A stretch of DNA of 64,000 nucleotides from positions 186,001 through 250,000 of the forward strand of contig NZ_VDQT01000003.1 in the NCBI RefSeq assembly GCF_007667275.1. Direction: 5' to 3'. The position numbers and the translations under genes are program-made. This document shows, piece after piece, positions 29,973-37,908 of this stretch (within the stretch, counting starts at the first letter, position 1; the number at the start of each line of letters is the position of its first letter). The notes under the pieces are model-generated. The model saw only the letters and a list, made by a program, of their open reading frames with translations. It made no database searches and was not told where the DNA came from. The stretch is from Stenotrophomonas rhizophila. Lineage in GTDB: Bacteria > Pseudomonadota > Gammaproteobacteria > Xanthomonadales > Xanthomonadaceae.

Positions 29973-31679
29973 CTACTCGACGGTGCGCTCGAACGCCTTC
30001 GGCGTCGGCAGTTCCACCGGCACGCCGTGGGCGTCGCAGGTGCCGGCCTGGCACAGGCGCTCGCGCAGGCGCGGGGTGGCCTGCACGATCATGTGGTAGA
30101 TCGCGTTCTGCTCCATGGTGCCGCGCACCGCCCTGCTGCCGGGGCCGCGGGCCCAGATGCCGACATCTTCGCCGCCGTGGCTTTCGCTCTTCATCGGGAC
30201 CAGCGCTTCCTGCATGTAATCGCGGTGCTCGGTATCGACGTGGGTCAGGTCCGGGCGGCCCTTGACCGGGTCGAAGCTGCTCGGCGCATGCGGGTAGGTC
30301 TTGGGGCCGGCCGGCTGCTGGTTGCTGGCGCCGGTGAAGCCCGGGCCGTTCGCGTAGCTCAGGGTGGTGTAGGGCAGGCCGGTGCCGTCGCGGGCCAGGT
30401 CCAGCGCGCCGGCGCCGTCTTCGCCGCCCTTGTCCTTGACCTTGCCCAGGATCGGGTTGCCGCGGGCGGGGTAACCGACGAAGTTCAGCGTGTGCGAATG
30501 GTCGGCGGTGACGATGATCAGGGTGTCCTGGTCGGAGGTGGCCTCCGCCGCTGCGCGGACCGCATCGGAGAGGGCCACGGTATCGCTCAGGGCGCGGTAG
30601 GCATTGCCGCTGTGGTTGGCATGGTCGATGCGCGCACCTTCCACCATCAGCACATAGCCTTCCTTGTGGCGCGAGAGGTTGGCGATGGCGGCCCGGGTCA
30701 GCTCGGCCAGGCTCGGCTCACCGGAGGGGTCTTCCCTGCGCTCGGCCTCGTAGCGCATGTGGTCCGGTTCGAACAGGCCCAGGATCGCCGGGGCGCTGGC
30801 CGCGGCCTGCAGCTGCCGGGAATTCCACACATACGCGCCCTGCGGATGCGCCTGCTTCCATTCGCCGACCAGGCTGCGTCCGTCCAGGCGCAGGCCCACC
30901 TTGTCGTCGTACTCCGGGTCGGTCTCTTCCACGGTGGTGAACTGGGCGCGGCCGCCGCCCAGCGCGACCAGCGGCCCGCGGCCGTAGCGCGAGGTCGACA
31001 GCAGCTGCTGGGCGATGTCCTGGCAGCCGGCGGCCTTTGCCGCTTCCGGCAGGTCGGCGTCGCTTTCCCAGTTGCGCTCGGGCGCATGGGCATAGGTCGC
31101 CGCCGGGGTGGCGTGGGTCAGGCGCGCGGTGGAGACCACGCCGGTGGCCATGCCGGCGCTGTCGGCCAGCTGCAGCCATGTCAGCAGGCCCTTGCCCAGA
31201 CTGTCCGCGCAGTCGCTGCGGCTGCCCGCGCTGACCCCGATGGCGCCCATGTGGGTCTTCACCCCGGTGGTGATGGCGGTCATGGTGCCGGCCGAATCCG
31301 GGGTCTGCGAATCGGTGTTGTAGGTCTTGCTGAACGCCGTGGCCGGGAAGCGCTCCCACGACAGCAGGTTTTCCTCGCCGGGGTTGCCGTTGCGCTGGCC
31401 TTCGAAGATGCGCGCGGCGGCCACGGTGGTCAGGCTCATGCCATCGCCCAGGAACAGGATCACGTTCTTCGCGCGGCCTTCCATCGCGCCACTGCCGGCG
31501 GCGCGTGCGGCGCCGCTGCGGTACCACCACTGCGGGGTTTCACCGGCCGGATGGGCTACTGCCGGTACATCGACCTGAACGGAGCCGGCGCTGGCGCGGG
31601 AGGAGGAGGCGGGGGTGGCGCAGGCGCCGAGCAGCAGGGTGGTGGCGACAGCCGCCAGCAGGGGGGTGGAACGGGGCAT
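29973..31679 (-). CDS. Alkaline phosphatase (PhoA-type), predicted lipoprotein
   Basis: A 568-residue alkaline phosphatase superfamily member. A lipobox LLGAC (Cys20) suggests membrane anchoring. Metal and active-site motifs are present: FLGDGM with metal-ligand Asp79, PDSAGTMTAITTGVKT with the phosphorylated Ser, VEGARIDHANHSGNA, and TADHSHTLNFVGYPARGNP. It would release phosphate from monoesters outside the cytoplasm. ATG 31679 is chosen because the signal peptide begins there; two earlier in-frame ATGs only add charged residues. No Pho box was recognised upstream. Confidence 0.92.
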   Translation of the reverse strand: MPRSTPLLAAVATTLLLGACATPASSSRASAGSVQVDVPAVAHPAGETPQWWYRSGAARAAGSGAMEGRAKNVILFLGDGMSLTTVAAARIFEGQRNGNPGEENLLSWERFPATAFSKTYNTDSQTPDSAGTMTAITTGVKTHMGAIGVSAGSRSDCADSLGKGLLTWLQLADSAGMATGVVSTARLTHATPAATYAHAPERNWESDADLPEAAKAAGCQDIAQQLLSTSRYGRGPLVALGGGRAQFTTVEETDPEYDDKVGLRLDGRSLVGEWKQAHPQGAYVWNSRQLQAAASAPAILGLFEPDHMRYEAERREDPSGEPSLAELTRAAIANLSRHKEGYVLMVEGARIDHANHSGNAYRALSDTVALSDAVRAAAEATSDQDTLIIVTADHSHTLNFVGYPARGNPILGKVKDKGGEDGAGALDLARDGTGLPYTTLSYANGPGFTGASNQQPAGPKTYPHAPSSFDPVKGRPDLTHVDTEHRDYMQEALVPMKSESHGGEDVGIWARGPGSRAVRGTMEQNAIYHMIVQATPRLRERLCQAGTCDAHGVPVELPTPKAFERTVE

Positions 31680-31824
31680 GGACGCGCGGATCTCACGGAT
31701 GAAACGGGCGTTCATTATGCAGAACGCCGCAAGGCACGCCGATGACACGCTGATTTTCCCTGTGCGCCTCGTCCGCGCGGGCCGGTTCGGCTAAGGTGAT
31801 CCGCTGTATCACTCTCTTCCTGGA

Positions 31825-33162
31825 ATGCTCATGGCGCTGGTGTCTGCCTGGCTGCGGATCCCGTTCTGGCAGCGTGTACTCGGCGGTTTCGTGCTGGGCG
31901 CGCTGGCCGGCTGGCTGCTGGGTCCCGCGGCCGAAGTCTGGTTCGGCCCGCTTGGCGACCTGTACGTCACCCTGATCAAGATGATCGCGGTGCCGCTGGT
32001 GTTCTTCGCGGTGATCAACGCGATTTCCTCGCTGCACGGCCAGAAGTCGGTCGCCGCGCTCGGCGGGCGCACCTTCCTGTGGTTCATCATCACCGCCGCG
32101 CTGGCGGTCGGCATCGGCCTGCTGGTGGGGACGATCATGCAGCCGGGCACCGGCAACCTCAGCCTGAGCATGGACCATGGCTACACCCCGCGCGAGGTGC
32201 CCAGCGTGGTCAAGGTGCTGATGGACGTGGTCCCGTCCAACGTGTTCTACGCACTGACCGGGATCGGCACCCGGGTCAACGCGGCGGGTGAAACCGTGCT
32301 GGCCGCAGGGCGCGGTTCGATCCTGCCGGTGATCTTCTTCGCCGGCCTGCTGGGCTTTGCCATGGTCAAGCTGGGCGACAAGGTCGCCGAGGCGCGCAGG
32401 CTGACCGGGCAGATGAGCGACATCATGATCCAGGTCACCCGCTTCGTGCTGGAGATGACCCCGCTGGGTACGTTCGGCCTGATCGCCGGCCTGGTCGGCA
32501 GCTACGGCTTCGAGAAGCTGCTGCCGTTGGGCAACTTCGTGCTGGCCCTGTACGTCGCCTGCGCGCTGCACATCGTGCTGGTGTACGGCAGCCTGCTGCT
32601 GGTGCACGGACTGAACCCGCTGAAGTTCTTCCGCGGCGCCGCGCCGGGCATGCAGGTGGCGTTCGTCAGTTCGTCCAGCTTCGCGGCGATGCCGGCGGCG
32701 ATGCGCTCGATCACCCACAACCTGGGCGTGAACAAGGACTATGCCTCGTTCGCGGTGCCGCTGGGCGCCAGCATCAAGATGGATGGGTGCGGGGCGATCT
32801 ACCCGGCGCTGTGCGCGGTGTTCATCGCCCAGTACACCGGTGTGCCACTCAGCCCGGAGCAGTATCTGGTGGTGCTGATCGCTTCGGTACTGGGCAGCTT
32901 CGGCACCGCCGGGGTGCCGGGCACGGCGGTGGTGATGGCGACGGTGGTGCTGAGCGCGGCCAACCTGCCGCTGGAGACCATCGGTTACCTGTACGCCATC
33001 GACCGGATCCTGGACATGATGCGCACCATGACCAACGTGACCGGGCAGATGCTGGTGCCGGTGCTGGTGGCCAAGGAAACCGGCCTGCTCGACCGCGAGG
33101 TGTACGACAACCCGTCCACCAGTCTTGGCGTGGACGAAGGCGACGAGCCGGCCGCGCGTTGA
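31825..33162 (+). CDS. Dicarboxylate/amino acid:cation symporter (DAACS family)
   Basis: A 445-residue inner-membrane transporter with the GltP/DctA fold: about eight membrane helices and two re-entrant loops. The first loop is FVSSSSFAAMPAAM, in place of the usual SSSATLP. The helix-7 motif is IKMDGCGAIYPALCAVFIAQ, where most homologues have NMDGT. These changes leave the family clear but make the substrate uncertain (C4-dicarboxylate, glutamate or other). A terminator follows. Confidence 0.9.
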   Translation: MLMALVSAWLRIPFWQRVLGGFVLGALAGWLLGPAAEVWFGPLGDLYVTLIKMIAVPLVFFAVINAISSLHGQKSVAALGGRTFLWFIITAALAVGIGLLVGTIMQPGTGNLSLSMDHGYTPREVPSVVKVLMDVVPSNVFYALTGIGTRVNAAGETVLAAGRGSILPVIFFAGLLGFAMVKLGDKVAEARRLTGQMSDIMIQVTRFVLEMTPLGTFGLIAGLVGSYGFEKLLPLGNFVLALYVACALHIVLVYGSLLLVHGLNPLKFFRGAAPGMQVAFVSSSSFAAMPAAMRSITHNLGVNKDYASFAVPLGASIKMDGCGAIYPALCAVFIAQYTGVPLSPEQYLVVLIASVLGSFGTAGVPGTAVVMATVVLSAANLPLETIGYLYAIDRILDMMRTMTNVTGQMLVPVLVAKETGLLDREVYDNPSTSLGVDEGDEPAAR

Positions 33163-33187
33163 GCGCAGCGGCACGGGCTGGATACGG

Positions 33188-33214
33188 ACGGGTCGGCACT
33201 GCCGGCCCGTTTTT
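33188..33214 (+). terminator. Rho-independent terminator after the DAACS symporter
   Basis: ACGGGTCGGC / GCCGGCCCGT (one G-T pair) around a 3-base loop, followed by TTTTTC. Confidence 0.85.
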
Positions 33215-33231
33215 CATTGGCTGACTGCGCG

Positions 33232-33261
33232 CTGTGACAGCTGTATCGCGCGCTGTAACAG
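33232..33261. promoter_or_regulatory. Twin CTGTNACAG motif, candidate activator site
   Basis: CTGTGACAG (33232-33240) and CTGTAACAG (33253-33261) are palindromic and 21 bp apart centre to centre, two turns of the helix. The surrounding GCGCGCTGTNACAG is also duplicated. They lie about 160-185 bp upstream of the sigma-54 promoter, the usual distance for enhancer-binding proteins. The protein that binds them is not known from sequence. Confidence 0.5.
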
Positions 33262-33415
33262 TCCTGATACACCCCGGTGTGAAGCAGGCGTCATAAGGGC
33301 TCGGCCAGCGTGGTCGACGTGTTCAGGCGGCGTGAACGCCGCGCAGGTGTAACAACAACGTTGCAGCAGCGCTCCAGAGACGGGCCGAAACCCCCATGAA
33401 ACGTGGCTTTGGAAG

Positions 33416-33433
33416 TTGGCACGATAACTGCTC
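33416..33433 (+). promoter_or_regulatory. Sigma-54 (RpoN) -24/-12 promoter of the Fap-like operon
   Basis: TTGGCACGATAACTGCTC matches the consensus TGGCAC-N5-TTGC with one change; the invariant GG (33418-33419) and GC (33430-33431) are exactly 10 bp apart. The predicted transcript would start near 33443, about 20 bases before the ATG of the first gene, whose RBS is GGGAGG. A sigma-54 activator gene lies at the far end of the operon. Confidence 0.8.
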
Positions 33434-33463
33434 CCTCCCTCCGCATCTTGACGGGAGGTCGCA

Positions 33464-33994
33464 ATGGACAGCGTTCACGCAGCAGGCAGGGCAGGCACGA
33501 TGGCGTGGGTGGTGGCGGCGCTGCTGCTGGCACCGGCAGCCGTACAGGCCTCGGGCGCACGCCAGGGCGTGAAACCGCAACCGGGCGAAATCGTCCTGCT
33601 GCGCGACGTCTCAGCGCGACCGGCGTACCGGCCCGCACCGCCGGGCGTGGCATTGATCGCCGATCCCTCGCCGCGCCGCGAAGTCAGCGGCGCGCTGGGC
33701 ACGCCCAACGGCATGGACGAACTGAGCGACGACGATTACGCCTCGCTTGGCTCCAATGCGGGCATCGCATCGCCCCACCACCCCACTACGGTCGAGCGCG
33801 TCACCACCGGTACGGTCAACAACACGCTCGGACGCGCCACCACCAGCGGCGTGCTGTCCGGCAATTCACTGGGCCGCAGCATCGGCGGCCCGATGGGGGC
33901 GGTGGGCAATGCCACCCGCGGCATCGGCGACCAGGTGCGTGGCGCCCTGGCCCAGTTCCCGCTGGGCCAGCCGACCGGTGGGAACGGCAAATGA
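33464..33994 (+). CDS. Secreted protein, first gene of the Fap-like operon (FapA position)
   Basis: A 176-residue protein with a signal peptide (about 13-30, ending VQASG). The mature part is mostly polar: EIVLLRDVSARPAYRPAPPG, then ELSDDDYASLGSNAG, and a Gly/Thr/Asn-rich C-terminus (SGNSLGRSIGGPMGAVGNAT). It has no cysteine and no enzyme motif. By place and size it corresponds to FapA, thought to be a periplasmic chaperone for the amyloid subunits; similarity in sequence could not be tested. GGGAGG precedes ATG 33464. Its stop overlaps the next start (ATGA). Confidence 0.75.
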   Translation: MDSVHAAGRAGTMAWVVAALLLAPAAVQASGARQGVKPQPGEIVLLRDVSARPAYRPAPPGVALIADPSPRREVSGALGTPNGMDELSDDDYASLGSNAGIASPHHPTTVERVTTGTVNNTLGRATTSGVLSGNSLGRSIGGPMGAVGNATRGIGDQVRGALAQFPLGQPTGGNGK

Positions 33995-34629
33995 AGCGCA
34001 TGGCCGTCCTGCTGTCGCTGGGCCTGGTGTCCGTGGTGCCGCTGCCGCTGTGCGCGCAGCAGGTCGATGACTACGCGGGCATGCTGGGCTACCTCAACCA
34101 CACCCGCCTGGACGGCCGCGCGCTGAGCGGAGCCGATGGCGCGATCGTGGTCAACATGGCCGCGGGCGATCTCAACCAGCAGGCCAACCTGCTGGGGATC
34201 GCCAGCGGCGACACCGCGCAGGTCGACATCGACGCGCGGCAACTGCATTCCAACAACCGTGTACGCGCCACTGCCGCGCTCGACGCCCGCGCCAGCATTG
34301 GCGGGCAGGCACTCGGCGGCGCCAACGGCGTCGCCATGATCAACCAGGCCAGCGGTATCGGCAACGCGACGCTCAACATCGTCACGGCCACGCTGGCGCA
34401 ACAGGGCATACGCGAGACGAACGACGAGGCCCTGGCCGCGTCGGGGGCACTCGCGTCAGCAGGGGGGCAGGGCACCGCAGCACGCGGTGGAACCGCCGGA
34501 ACCCGCAGTGTCGCCGTGGAGGACACCGCGCTGCAGGGATTCGACGGCGTTCTGCAACTCAATCAAATCGCGGGTACCGGCAACACCACTGCCAATCAAT
34601 TGAGCATGTCGGTGCAATCCACCCCGTGA
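33991..34629 (+). CDS. FapB-like repeat protein (predicted minor amyloid subunit)
   Basis: A 212-residue secreted protein (signal peptide ends near CAQQ). Three imperfect repeats are visible: about 44-71 (ALSGADGAIVVNMAAGDLNQ), 107-135 (ALGGANGVAMINQASGIGNA) and 180-208 (ALQGFDGVLQLNQIAGTGNT). The shared pattern is AL-x-G-x-[DN]-G-x4-N-x-A-[AS]-G-x2-N, like the Asn/Gln-rich amyloid repeats of FapB and FapC. In Pseudomonas, FapB is a minor component proposed to nucleate the fibre. It overlaps the previous gene as ATGA and lies 42 bp before the major repeat protein. Confidence 0.78.
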   Translation: MKRMAVLLSLGLVSVVPLPLCAQQVDDYAGMLGYLNHTRLDGRALSGADGAIVVNMAAGDLNQQANLLGIASGDTAQVDIDARQLHSNNRVRATAALDARASIGGQALGGANGVAMINQASGIGNATLNIVTATLAQQGIRETNDEALAASGALASAGGQGTAARGGTAGTRSVAVEDTALQGFDGVLQLNQIAGTGNTTANQLSMSVQSTP

Positions 34630-34671
34630 GCAGTTCCATCCACCCGATTGACCGTGAAGAGAGAGGGCATC

Positions 34672-36189
34672 ATGAACACCATGAACAAGACGGTACTGGC
34701 ACTGGCCATCGCTGTTGTGGCCACCGCATCTGCTTCCGCACAGGACAACCAGAACCAGAGTGCGTTCATCAACCACATCCATAACGTGTGGGAGACGCGC
34801 ACCAACCTCAACACCGACGTCGATACCGACGTCGACACCAACATCGACACCGACATCACCACGGCGATCGATACCAGCATCGATACGGACATCGATACCA
34901 ACATCGACACCAACATCCGCAACGACTGGGATTCGCGCACCCGCGTACGCAACAACAGCACCACCAACGCCAGCAGCGACACCAACACCGAAACCACCAC
35001 CAAGAGCTACACCGAAACCCGCGACGTGACCCACAACCGTGACGTCACCGTCAACGAGAACGTCACCAAGAACAGCGACATCCGCGCCGACGAGCGCAAG
35101 GAAAAGAACAACCACGGCGTCGACGTGAACCTGGAATCGGACCTGCAGGTGGGCGCGGACATCCAGTTCCGTGGCCGTCCGACCGTGTCGGGTGACCTGG
35201 CCGTCGACTCGGCGGCGATCGCCATCATCGACAACCGCCAGTCGATCACCGACAACCATGGCGACAACGAGCTGCTGGAAAACAACGCGTCGATCAGCGA
35301 GAACGTGGCGCAGGACGCGTCGGGCAACCTCGGCTTCAACACCGCCGCCGGTGACAACAATGCCCAGGACAACGCCGCGTCGCTGTCCGCTGCCGATGCA
35401 TCGTTCACCTTCGGCATGTCCGATGCGCAGGTGTACGTGAACCAGTACGGCGCCGGCAACCGCACCTACAACGACGGCGTGGCCAACAACTCCAGCCTCA
35501 GCGGCAACGCGTTCCGCGGCGCCACCGGCAACATCGGCGTCAACAGCGCTGCCGGCAACAACAACGAGCAGAAGAACGCCCTGGCGGCTTCGGTGTCCAC
35601 TGCGCGCATGGCGACCGCCAGCATCAGCTCCAACCAGGTCTCCGCCGAGAACAGCGTGTCCAACGAGGGTTACGTGAAGGCGATGCGTGACACCACCCAG
35701 GTCACCCTGCGTGGCAACGTGCGCGGCGGTACCGCGGCCATCGGCGTGGGTGCCTACCGTGGCGAAGGCGAGGCCTTCCAGCAGTCGAACCTGTACGCCG
35801 ACAGCTGGAGCGGCGAGAGCCATTCCGGCGGCGACTCGACCGGGCATATCGACTTCGACTCCGATACCCAGGGCGCCGTGCAGAACCCGAACCGCGAAGG
35901 CGTGGGCGGGTTTGCCTTCGACACCGAAGAGCAGGGTGTGCTGGCCTACGGCGAAGTCGGCTATGCCGACCTGCATGCCAGCCTGAGCGGCACCGTGGCC
36001 ACCACCCGCTGGGTGGTCGAGAAGGCCGAAAACAACGCCTCGCTGTCCGGCGATGCGTTCCGCGGCGCCTCCGGCAACATCGGGGTGAACGTGGCGGCCG
36101 GCACCGGCAACCTGCAGGCCAACAGCCTGGCCCTGGCCGTGGCGCAGCCGTCCACCGGCGGCAACCCGGGCGGCGGTGGCGGCGAGTAA
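34672..36189 (+). CDS. FapC-like major amyloid subunit with N-terminal tetrad-repeat tract
   Basis: A 505-residue secreted protein (signal peptide ends ASASA-QD). Residues 46-82 are a striking run of four-residue units, (D/N/S)-(I/V)-D-T. They are followed by a Thr/Asn/Asp-rich stretch. Three amyloid-type repeats follow at about 204-240, 272-308 and 454-490, each with N-(A/S)-S-(I/L)-S..G.(S)GN(I/L)GxN.AAG...N, as in Pseudomonas FapC. The linkers differ in length; a degenerate fourth unit may lie at 351-376. There is no cysteine, unlike FapC, which ends with CxxC, and the C-terminus is Gly-rich. ATG 34672 follows GAGAGGG. It is the likely main fibre protein at the cell surface. Confidence 0.82.
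   Translation: MNTMNKTVLALAIAVVATASASAQDNQNQSAFINHIHNVWETRTNLNTDVDTDVDTNIDTDITTAIDTSIDTDIDTNIDTNIRNDWDSRTRVRNNSTTNASSDTNTETTTKSYTETRDVTHNRDVTVNENVTKNSDIRADERKEKNNHGVDVNLESDLQVGADIQFRGRPTVSGDLAVDSAAIAIIDNRQSITDNHGDNELLENNASISENVAQDASGNLGFNTAAGDNNAQDNAASLSAADASFTFGMSDAQVYVNQYGAGNRTYNDGVANNSSLSGNAFRGATGNIGVNSAAGNNNEQKNALAASVSTARMATASISSNQVSAENSVSNEGYVKAMRDTTQVTLRGNVRGGTAAIGVGAYRGEGEAFQQSNLYADSWSGESHSGGDSTGHIDFDSDTQGAVQNPNREGVGGFAFDTEEQGVLAYGEVGYADLHASLSGTVATTRWVVEKAENNASLSGDAFRGASGNIGVNVAAGTGNLQANSLALAVAQPSTGGNPGGGGGE
34810..34917 (+). repeat. In-frame 12-bp tandem repeats encoding the DTxI/V tract
   Basis: About nine units of 12 bases built from GAC/GAT-ACC and GAC/AAC-ATC/GTC codons. Synonymous variation (GAT/GAC, ATC/GTC) indicates the repeat is old and kept at protein level rather than freshly slipped. 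Confidence 0.75.
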
Positions 36190-36263
36190 GCCTGTCCGCT
36201 TTCGCAAGCAGTACGCGTTTAGCGCAACAAGCCCGGTCATCCGCCAATGGCCGGGTTCCCCCG

Positions 36264-36304
36264 GGAGCCCCTGTCCCATCCTCCCCCTTTGGGGCAGGGG
36301 CTCC
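36264..36304 (+). terminator. Hairpin between the FapC-like and C39-protease genes (possible partial terminator)
   Basis: A 14-bp stem (GGAGCCCCTGTCCC pairing with GGGGCAGGGGCTCC, one G-T pair) with a 13-base loop is followed by a TTCCTTTCCTTTCC tract rather than pure T. In this 153-bp gap it could protect or end most of the fapABC-type message and let a fraction read into the processing and export genes. Confidence 0.55.
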
Positions 36305-36342
36305 TTCCTTTCCTTTCCTGCGTCATCCCCGGAGCCTCGCCG

Positions 36343-37044
36343 ATGTGGTCCACCCGAGCCCTGTGCTGCGCGTTGTCGCTGTTGATGTTGCCGGTCGGCG
36401 CCTCGCGCGCGGGCGACGTGGCCTTCAGTGGCGTGCTGCCCAATGGTGCGGTGTTCACCCAGAAGGTGGAGAGCATGCAGGAACGGCGCTTCCGCAACGT
36501 GGTGCGCCAGCACACCGACTACAGCTGCGGCGCGGCCGCACTGGCCACGATCCTGCGTTACGCCTACCACCTGGACGCGGACGAAGGCACGGTCATCGAA
36601 GGCATGATGGGGGTTTCGGACCCCCAACTGGTCCACCAGCGCGGCTTTTCGCTGCTGGACATCAAACGGTATGTGGAATCGATGGGCATGCGTGGGCGCG
36701 GCTACCGCGTCAACGAAGAGCGCCTGCGCTCACTGCGCGTGCCCGGACTGGTGTTGATGGATGTACGCGGCTTCCGCCATTTCGTGGTCCTCAAGCAGGT
36801 CCGTGGCGATCTGGTGGACGTGGCCGACCCGATCCTGGGCAACCGCAGCGTTCCCATCAACGAATTTCTCGAATCATGGCCGTCGCGGGCCGTGTTCGTC
36901 GTGATCGGTACCGATTTCGACCGCAACACGGTGTTGCTGCAGCCCGGTGAACGGCCCAGTGCACGTTCGCTGTATGCGCGGCAGGGGCCGATCACCGACG
37001 CGGAACTGGTCGACTTCGGTTTCACCCACGCAGATCTGTTCTAG
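36343..37044 (+). CDS. FapD-like C39-family cysteine protease
   Basis: A 233-residue protein with signal peptide (ends near ASRAG) and a C39 peptidase domain: Gln56 and Cys62 in RQHTDYSCGAAALATILRYA, His146 in GFRHFVVLKQV and Asp162 in VADPILGN make a complete active site. C39 domains cut double-glycine leaders in ABC exporters; the free periplasmic form is FapD, required for Fap fibre export. The first ATG of the open frame is at 36247, but ATG 36343 has GGAG upstream and begins the signal peptide. It is 8 bp before the next gene. Confidence 0.85.
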   Translation: MWSTRALCCALSLLMLPVGASRAGDVAFSGVLPNGAVFTQKVESMQERRFRNVVRQHTDYSCGAAALATILRYAYHLDADEGTVIEGMMGVSDPQLVHQRGFSLLDIKRYVESMGMRGRGYRVNEERLRSLRVPGLVLMDVRGFRHFVVLKQVRGDLVDVADPILGNRSVPINEFLESWPSRAVFVVIGTDFDRNTVLLQPGERPSARSLYARQGPITDAELVDFGFTHADLF

Positions 37045-37052
37045 GAGACATC

Positions 37053-37865
37053 ATGAACACCACCCCATGGACGCCGGTCGCGATGCTGCTTGCCCTGCTG
37101 GGCACGGCCCCGGTCCTCGCAGCGGATGCGCCGCGCGCCGAGCAGGGACGGCCCGGCAAGGGATTGAGCGAGATCCCCGATCCGGAACTCAACCTCATGC
37201 GCGGCCGTTACACGGTCAACGGGACGTCGGTCGCCTGGTTCGGCGTGACCATGGTGTCGCAGTGGCAGGCCGGCAACCAGTCGGCGCAGAGCGCGCTGAC
37301 CCTGGGCATGGACTTCAGCCACGGCACCCAGGCCCCGAAGGTCAGCTTCACGCCCAGCGTGACCGTCACCGCCGCCGACGCGCCGCTGCCGGTGACGCCC
37401 GGACGCAGCGTGGATTCCAGCGGCCTGCAGAACGTGGCCGGCCTGACCCAGAGCGTGCAGGTGGCCGGCGACAACAACGTGGCCAGCAACAGCACCCAGT
37501 TGAACGTGCGCGAAGGCAGCGCACCGCCGGCGTCCGACCCGGCAGGCGTGCAGCCAGCCGTGGTGCAGCAGGCAGGCGTGCAGCAGGCCAGCGCGCAGCA
37601 GGGTGGCGTCAGCGCCGTGGCCCAGCAGGATGGCAGCAGCGCCAGCGTCAAGCTGGACATCCAGGGCGTTGGCCAGGTGCAGCAGTGGATCCGCAACGGC
37701 AGCGTCGGGCAGAGCATCGCGATCAGCAGCGACGGCCAGGCGGTACGCAACCGCATGCAGATCGACCTGGTCCGGCAGACGCTGGCCAGCAGCGGATCGC
37801 TCAACCAGAACGTGGCCCAGGCGATGAACCTGGTGCGCGGTGTTGGCATTGGGCCCGGCCAGTAA
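37053..37865 (+). CDS. Secreted repeat-containing protein, FapE position
   Basis: A 270-residue protein with signal peptide (ends near VLAAD). An N-terminal conserved-looking block reads ELNLMRGRYTVNGTSVAWFG VTMVSQW when written in two pieces, followed by NVAGLTQSVQVAGDNNVASN, a Gln/Ala/Val-rich tract (about 165-190), and a C-terminal part with RNRMQIDLVRQTLASSG and LNQNVAQAMNLVRG. It has no cysteine. In Pseudomonas the gene in this place is FapE, a minor extracellular fibre component; that equivalence is by position and composition. AGGAG precedes ATG 37053. Confidence 0.75.
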   Translation: MNTTPWTPVAMLLALLGTAPVLAADAPRAEQGRPGKGLSEIPDPELNLMRGRYTVNGTSVAWFGVTMVSQWQAGNQSAQSALTLGMDFSHGTQAPKVSFTPSVTVTAADAPLPVTPGRSVDSSGLQNVAGLTQSVQVAGDNNVASNSTQLNVREGSAPPASDPAGVQPAVVQQAGVQQASAQQGGVSAVAQQDGSSASVKLDIQGVGQVQQWIRNGSVGQSIAISSDGQAVRNRMQIDLVRQTLASSGSLNQNVAQAMNLVRGVGIGPGQ

Positions 37866-37908
37866 TCCTGGTCGGTGGGGGAACCACACAGAACCGCAGG
37901 GCAAGGAA

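Larger units (their letters stand above)
33215..33463. other. Regulatory region of the Fap-like operon
   Basis: This gap holds no gene. It contains the twin CTGTNACAG motif, a perfect 7+7 dyad GCGGCGTGAACGCCGC at 33327-33342, and the sigma-54 promoter at 33416-33433. Confidence 0.65.

Noticed and set aside
34810..34917. Short regular repeats that could suggest a CRISPR or microsatellite
   Set aside because: They are 12-bp units in frame within a secreted protein gene, with codon-level variation; there are no spacers.
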